Part shown: positions 61,613 through 64,000 of the stretch, piece by piece
Position numbering within the stretch: position 1 is the stretch's first letter
How the letters are laid out: each line of letters starts with the position of its first letter
Source of the DNA: Pirellulales bacterium
GTDB lineage: Bacteria > Planctomycetota > Planctomycetia > Pirellulales > S012-138
Assembly: GCA_028066245.1 (NCBI GenBank)
Contig: JALCBR010000006.1
Location: 37,526-101,525, forward strand
Direction of reading: 5' to 3'
Length of the DNA stretch: 64,000 nt
The notes under the pieces: model-generated
The model's database searches: none
Seen by the model: the letters and a program-made list of their open reading frames with translations, nothing else
What the model was told of the DNA's origin: nothing
Made by a program: the position numbers and the translations under genes

Positions 61613-62626
61613 TCAGTTCGGCCAGATCTCCTGCTCCTTGTAAAAACGAATGGCGCCAGGGTGAAACTCCACACCCGTGTCAAGTGTCACATCCTTCTCC
61701 TTATTAATCATCTTGAGAGAAGCATGGCCTCCGGCGAATTCGTCGAATCTTTCATAGATTGTCTTCGTCATTTGATAGACCAGCTCCTCGTCCGCGGATT
61801 CGCTGGTGATCAAATGCATGGCGCCAACATTCAGCGCTTTGAATGTGCCACTGATGTCCGAGTAATCATCAGCCGTAAGATCTCGGTGCTCATGGAACGA
61901 AGGGTACTTCGCAACCAGTCGCGAATAGGCGTCATCGTCAAACGGGATGAAATGCACATCCATGGTTGAACAAGCCTGAGTGATGGATGACACGGGCACG
62001 GATCCACCCAAGAATGCCGCGTCGACCGTGCCGTCTCCCAAGGCGCTGACTGCTGGTCCTTGTCCCAGATGCTTGACAGTAAAGTCTTCAAAACTCAGAC
62101 CGTGCTCTTCCAGGATGGGGCCCACAAATTGTTCAAAACCTGCTCCGGGAGGACCGATGACAACATTCTTGCCTTTGAGTTGATCCATGGTCTTAATACC
62201 GGAATCCGCACGAGTGACGAACATCGCCACATTGGGGGCCAGCGTCATCACGGTGCGGATGGGATAGGCCTTTTCCCATCCGCTTTCGCCTCGTGCGGCA
62301 AAATAGCTAATGGAACAGTTGGAGAGTGCCAATTGCAGTTCTCCTTGATCCAGCAAGCGAATGTTCTCTTGGGAACCTTTGGTTCCCTTGGCTTGCGCCT
62401 TCCAGTTGCCTCCCTCAGGCTTGTTGCCATTAAAAGTTGAGGCCATGGCTGACCCCACCGGATGAAACGAACCCGCGGCAGGAGCTGTGCCAATGTTGAC
62501 GAACTCCGTGCGTTCTCCGTCACCGCACCCTACGAACAGCACCAGCGAGAGCAATGCACCGCCGAAGAGGTGCAGCTTGCCACGTTGAGATTTTGACTTT
62601 GACTGTCGAACGCTGGACCCAAACAT
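61613..62626 (-). CDS. TAXI family TRAP transporter solute-binding protein
   Basis: 337 aa; LFVGCGDG lipobox; NIGTAPAAGSFHPVGSAMASTFN, LKGKNVVIGPPGAGFEQF; next to the permease. Confidence 0.94.
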   Translation of the reverse strand: MFGSSVRQSKSKSQRGKLHLFGGALLSLVLFVGCGDGERTEFVNIGTAPAAGSFHPVGSAMASTFNGNKPEGGNWKAQAKGTKGSQENIRLLDQGELQLALSNCSISYFAARGESGWEKAYPIRTVMTLAPNVAMFVTRADSGIKTMDQLKGKNVVIGPPGAGFEQFVGPILEEHGLSFEDFTVKHLGQGPAVSALGDGTVDAAFLGGSVPVSSITQACSTMDVHFIPFDDDAYSRLVAKYPSFHEHRDLTADDYSDISGTFKALNVGAMHLITSESADEELVYQMTKTIYERFDEFAGGHASLKMINKEKDVTLDTGVEFHPGAIRFYKEQEIWPN

Positions 62627-62692
62627 CTGAGGCTCCGAAAGGATGGATTGAACAAGAACTGAGGGGGCGGTGCTCAGAGTATCAATAACACG

Positions 62693-63685
62693 TCAATAAG
62701 CGGAACGAAATCCCGCTGCGGAGAAATCCACAGTGTCGCCACCGTGGATCGTTGCCGCGGCTTCAAACACTTTAGCGTCCATCGTCGAGTTGGCGAAATG
62801 AACAGAGCCATCAGCGAACAACAGCGTGGCCCCAAAGTCGTCGCCAAACTGACGGTTCATTCCGATATAGGGCGTATTGTCGGAGTCAAGTCCGCGGACG
62901 GTCGAGCTCCCGCCTCGTGACCACGAGCCGGAGCGATGAAATGAACTGGCCACCATCATGGTGTTGCTTAGTCCGTCGGTGACATCGGCCGCGGAAGTCT
63001 GGCGGTTGAACCCAAAGAACCCGACCGCCGGGTCAGAAATCGGAAGCGATGGAGAATTTGTACCGACACCCCCGATGCCAATCCAGTTAGTGACCGCCCC
63101 CAATGAAAAATCACGACTCGATTGATAGACATACATGGTCTGGTCAGCGAATTCCTCGTTCTGTGCAACATCGATCGGCAGGCTGGGATCAAACGTGTCC
63201 AGACCGTAGAACTCCTCAGAGATAGAGATGTAGGGGCGAATCGCAACCAACCAACTCGCCTGGCGTTCGATCGGCAATCCTTCCGGCCCCGCAACTGCCG
63301 GTGGATAAACTCCGTTGTCGTCAAAGTAAGTGGTGATTGCCTGGCCAACTTCATCCAGAGCCGCTGCGTCATCTTCGTTCATTTCGACCCATAATTGAGA
63401 TGACATTTCCGTCGACATATTCCCCATGGCGTCCGCAAATTTATCCACTGCGGAATTCACGAGGTAGAATGCCAGGCCAACGAGCGAGCCAATGATCAAC
63501 AAGACGACACCGATGATGAACAGAATCGTCCGATTGCTGGCGGATGCCGCAGGCGCTGCCGCTCCGGTTGCAAAGGGGATGTTGATCAACTGGCCGCATT
63601 GGGCACAAGGACCGCTGCTGCCGGCAAACTGTGGAGCGACCATTGTCCGATGCCCGCAGTGGGGACATGTGAAATTAATGGACAT
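62693..63685 (-). CDS. DUF1559-type protein with N-terminal zinc ribbon
   Basis: 330 aa; FTCPHCGHRTMVAPQFAGSSGPCAQCGQLINIP, TM helix, TDGLSNTMMVASSF, LLFADGSVHFANSTMD. Confidence 0.85.
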   Translation of the reverse strand: MSINFTCPHCGHRTMVAPQFAGSSGPCAQCGQLINIPFATGAAAPAASASNRTILFIIGVVLLIIGSLVGLAFYLVNSAVDKFADAMGNMSTEMSSQLWVEMNEDDAAALDEVGQAITTYFDDNGVYPPAVAGPEGLPIERQASWLVAIRPYISISEEFYGLDTFDPSLPIDVAQNEEFADQTMYVYQSSRDFSLGAVTNWIGIGGVGTNSPSLPISDPAVGFFGFNRQTSAADVTDGLSNTMMVASSFHRSGSWSRGGSSTVRGLDSDNTPYIGMNRQFGDDFGATLLFADGSVHFANSTMDAKVFEAAATIHGGDTVDFSAAGFRSAY

Positions 63686-63960
63686 TCGTGGCCTCGCACG
63701 AGCCTGAGGGAGGTAGGGCGTTGGCAGATCCTGATCCTTTCGCTTGACTTTGCTAGCGGCAGGAAAGGCATGGGTCAGCCGGCGCTTGGACCGCGTTGCC
63801 GACGCAGAGGTTGAGTTTACACGCGTTGGCCCCGTTCCGAAAGCGTTTCCCCAACCACGGTCGTTGCCCGGGGCGTGGCGTCATTTCCCCTCGCGTGAGA
63901 GGCAAACCTGAGGGTTCTCCTCGTGCGGCCAAGAAGATTGCGTGTAAACTGAAGTAACCA

Positions 63961-64000
63961 CCGGCTGAAGCCGGAGGGTTCGCCGGCAGTCGGCTAAAGC
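63961..64000. repeat. REP-like palindromic repeat (truncated by window end)
   Basis: CCGGCT-GA-AGCCGG palindrome followed by GCCGGCAGTCGGCTAAAGC. Confidence 0.45.

Overview
This 64 kb window looks like chromosomal DNA from a Planctomycete (Pirellulales-like). Support comes from the DUF1559, DUF6798, HTH-receiver and H4MPT/methanofuran-type C1 genes and many small secreted proteins of unknown function. I support about 41 coding regions, one tRNA-Gly(CCC), one decayed integrase, three copies of a ~254 bp MITE-like repeat and several terminator hairpins. Housekeeping content includes accB/accC, an M24 peptidase, hemL, hemH, dapL, argB, holB, queG, uvrC, ggt and nnrD. No CRISPR array, rRNA operon or intact phage was seen. 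Main points of interest: (1) a three-gene operon with a SbcD/YhaO-like protein whose metal-binding motifs are degenerate, a SbcC/YhaN-like ATPase with a membrane hairpin in place of a zinc hook, and a small unknown protein; (2) a SulP transporter-carbonic anhydrase fusion in which the conserved zinc-ligand His is Asn; (3) a secreted protein with 13 Cys-His-Gly units; (4) a three-copy MITE family plus a possible solo end; (5) a metzincin-like protease-autotransporter running off the window start, missing from the ORF track; (6) a UvrC lacking the C-terminal HhH region, overlapping by ATGA a methanofuran-type ATP-grasp gene; (7) an integrase remnant next to tRNA-Gly. All family assignments come from reading motifs in the translations; no database search was run.
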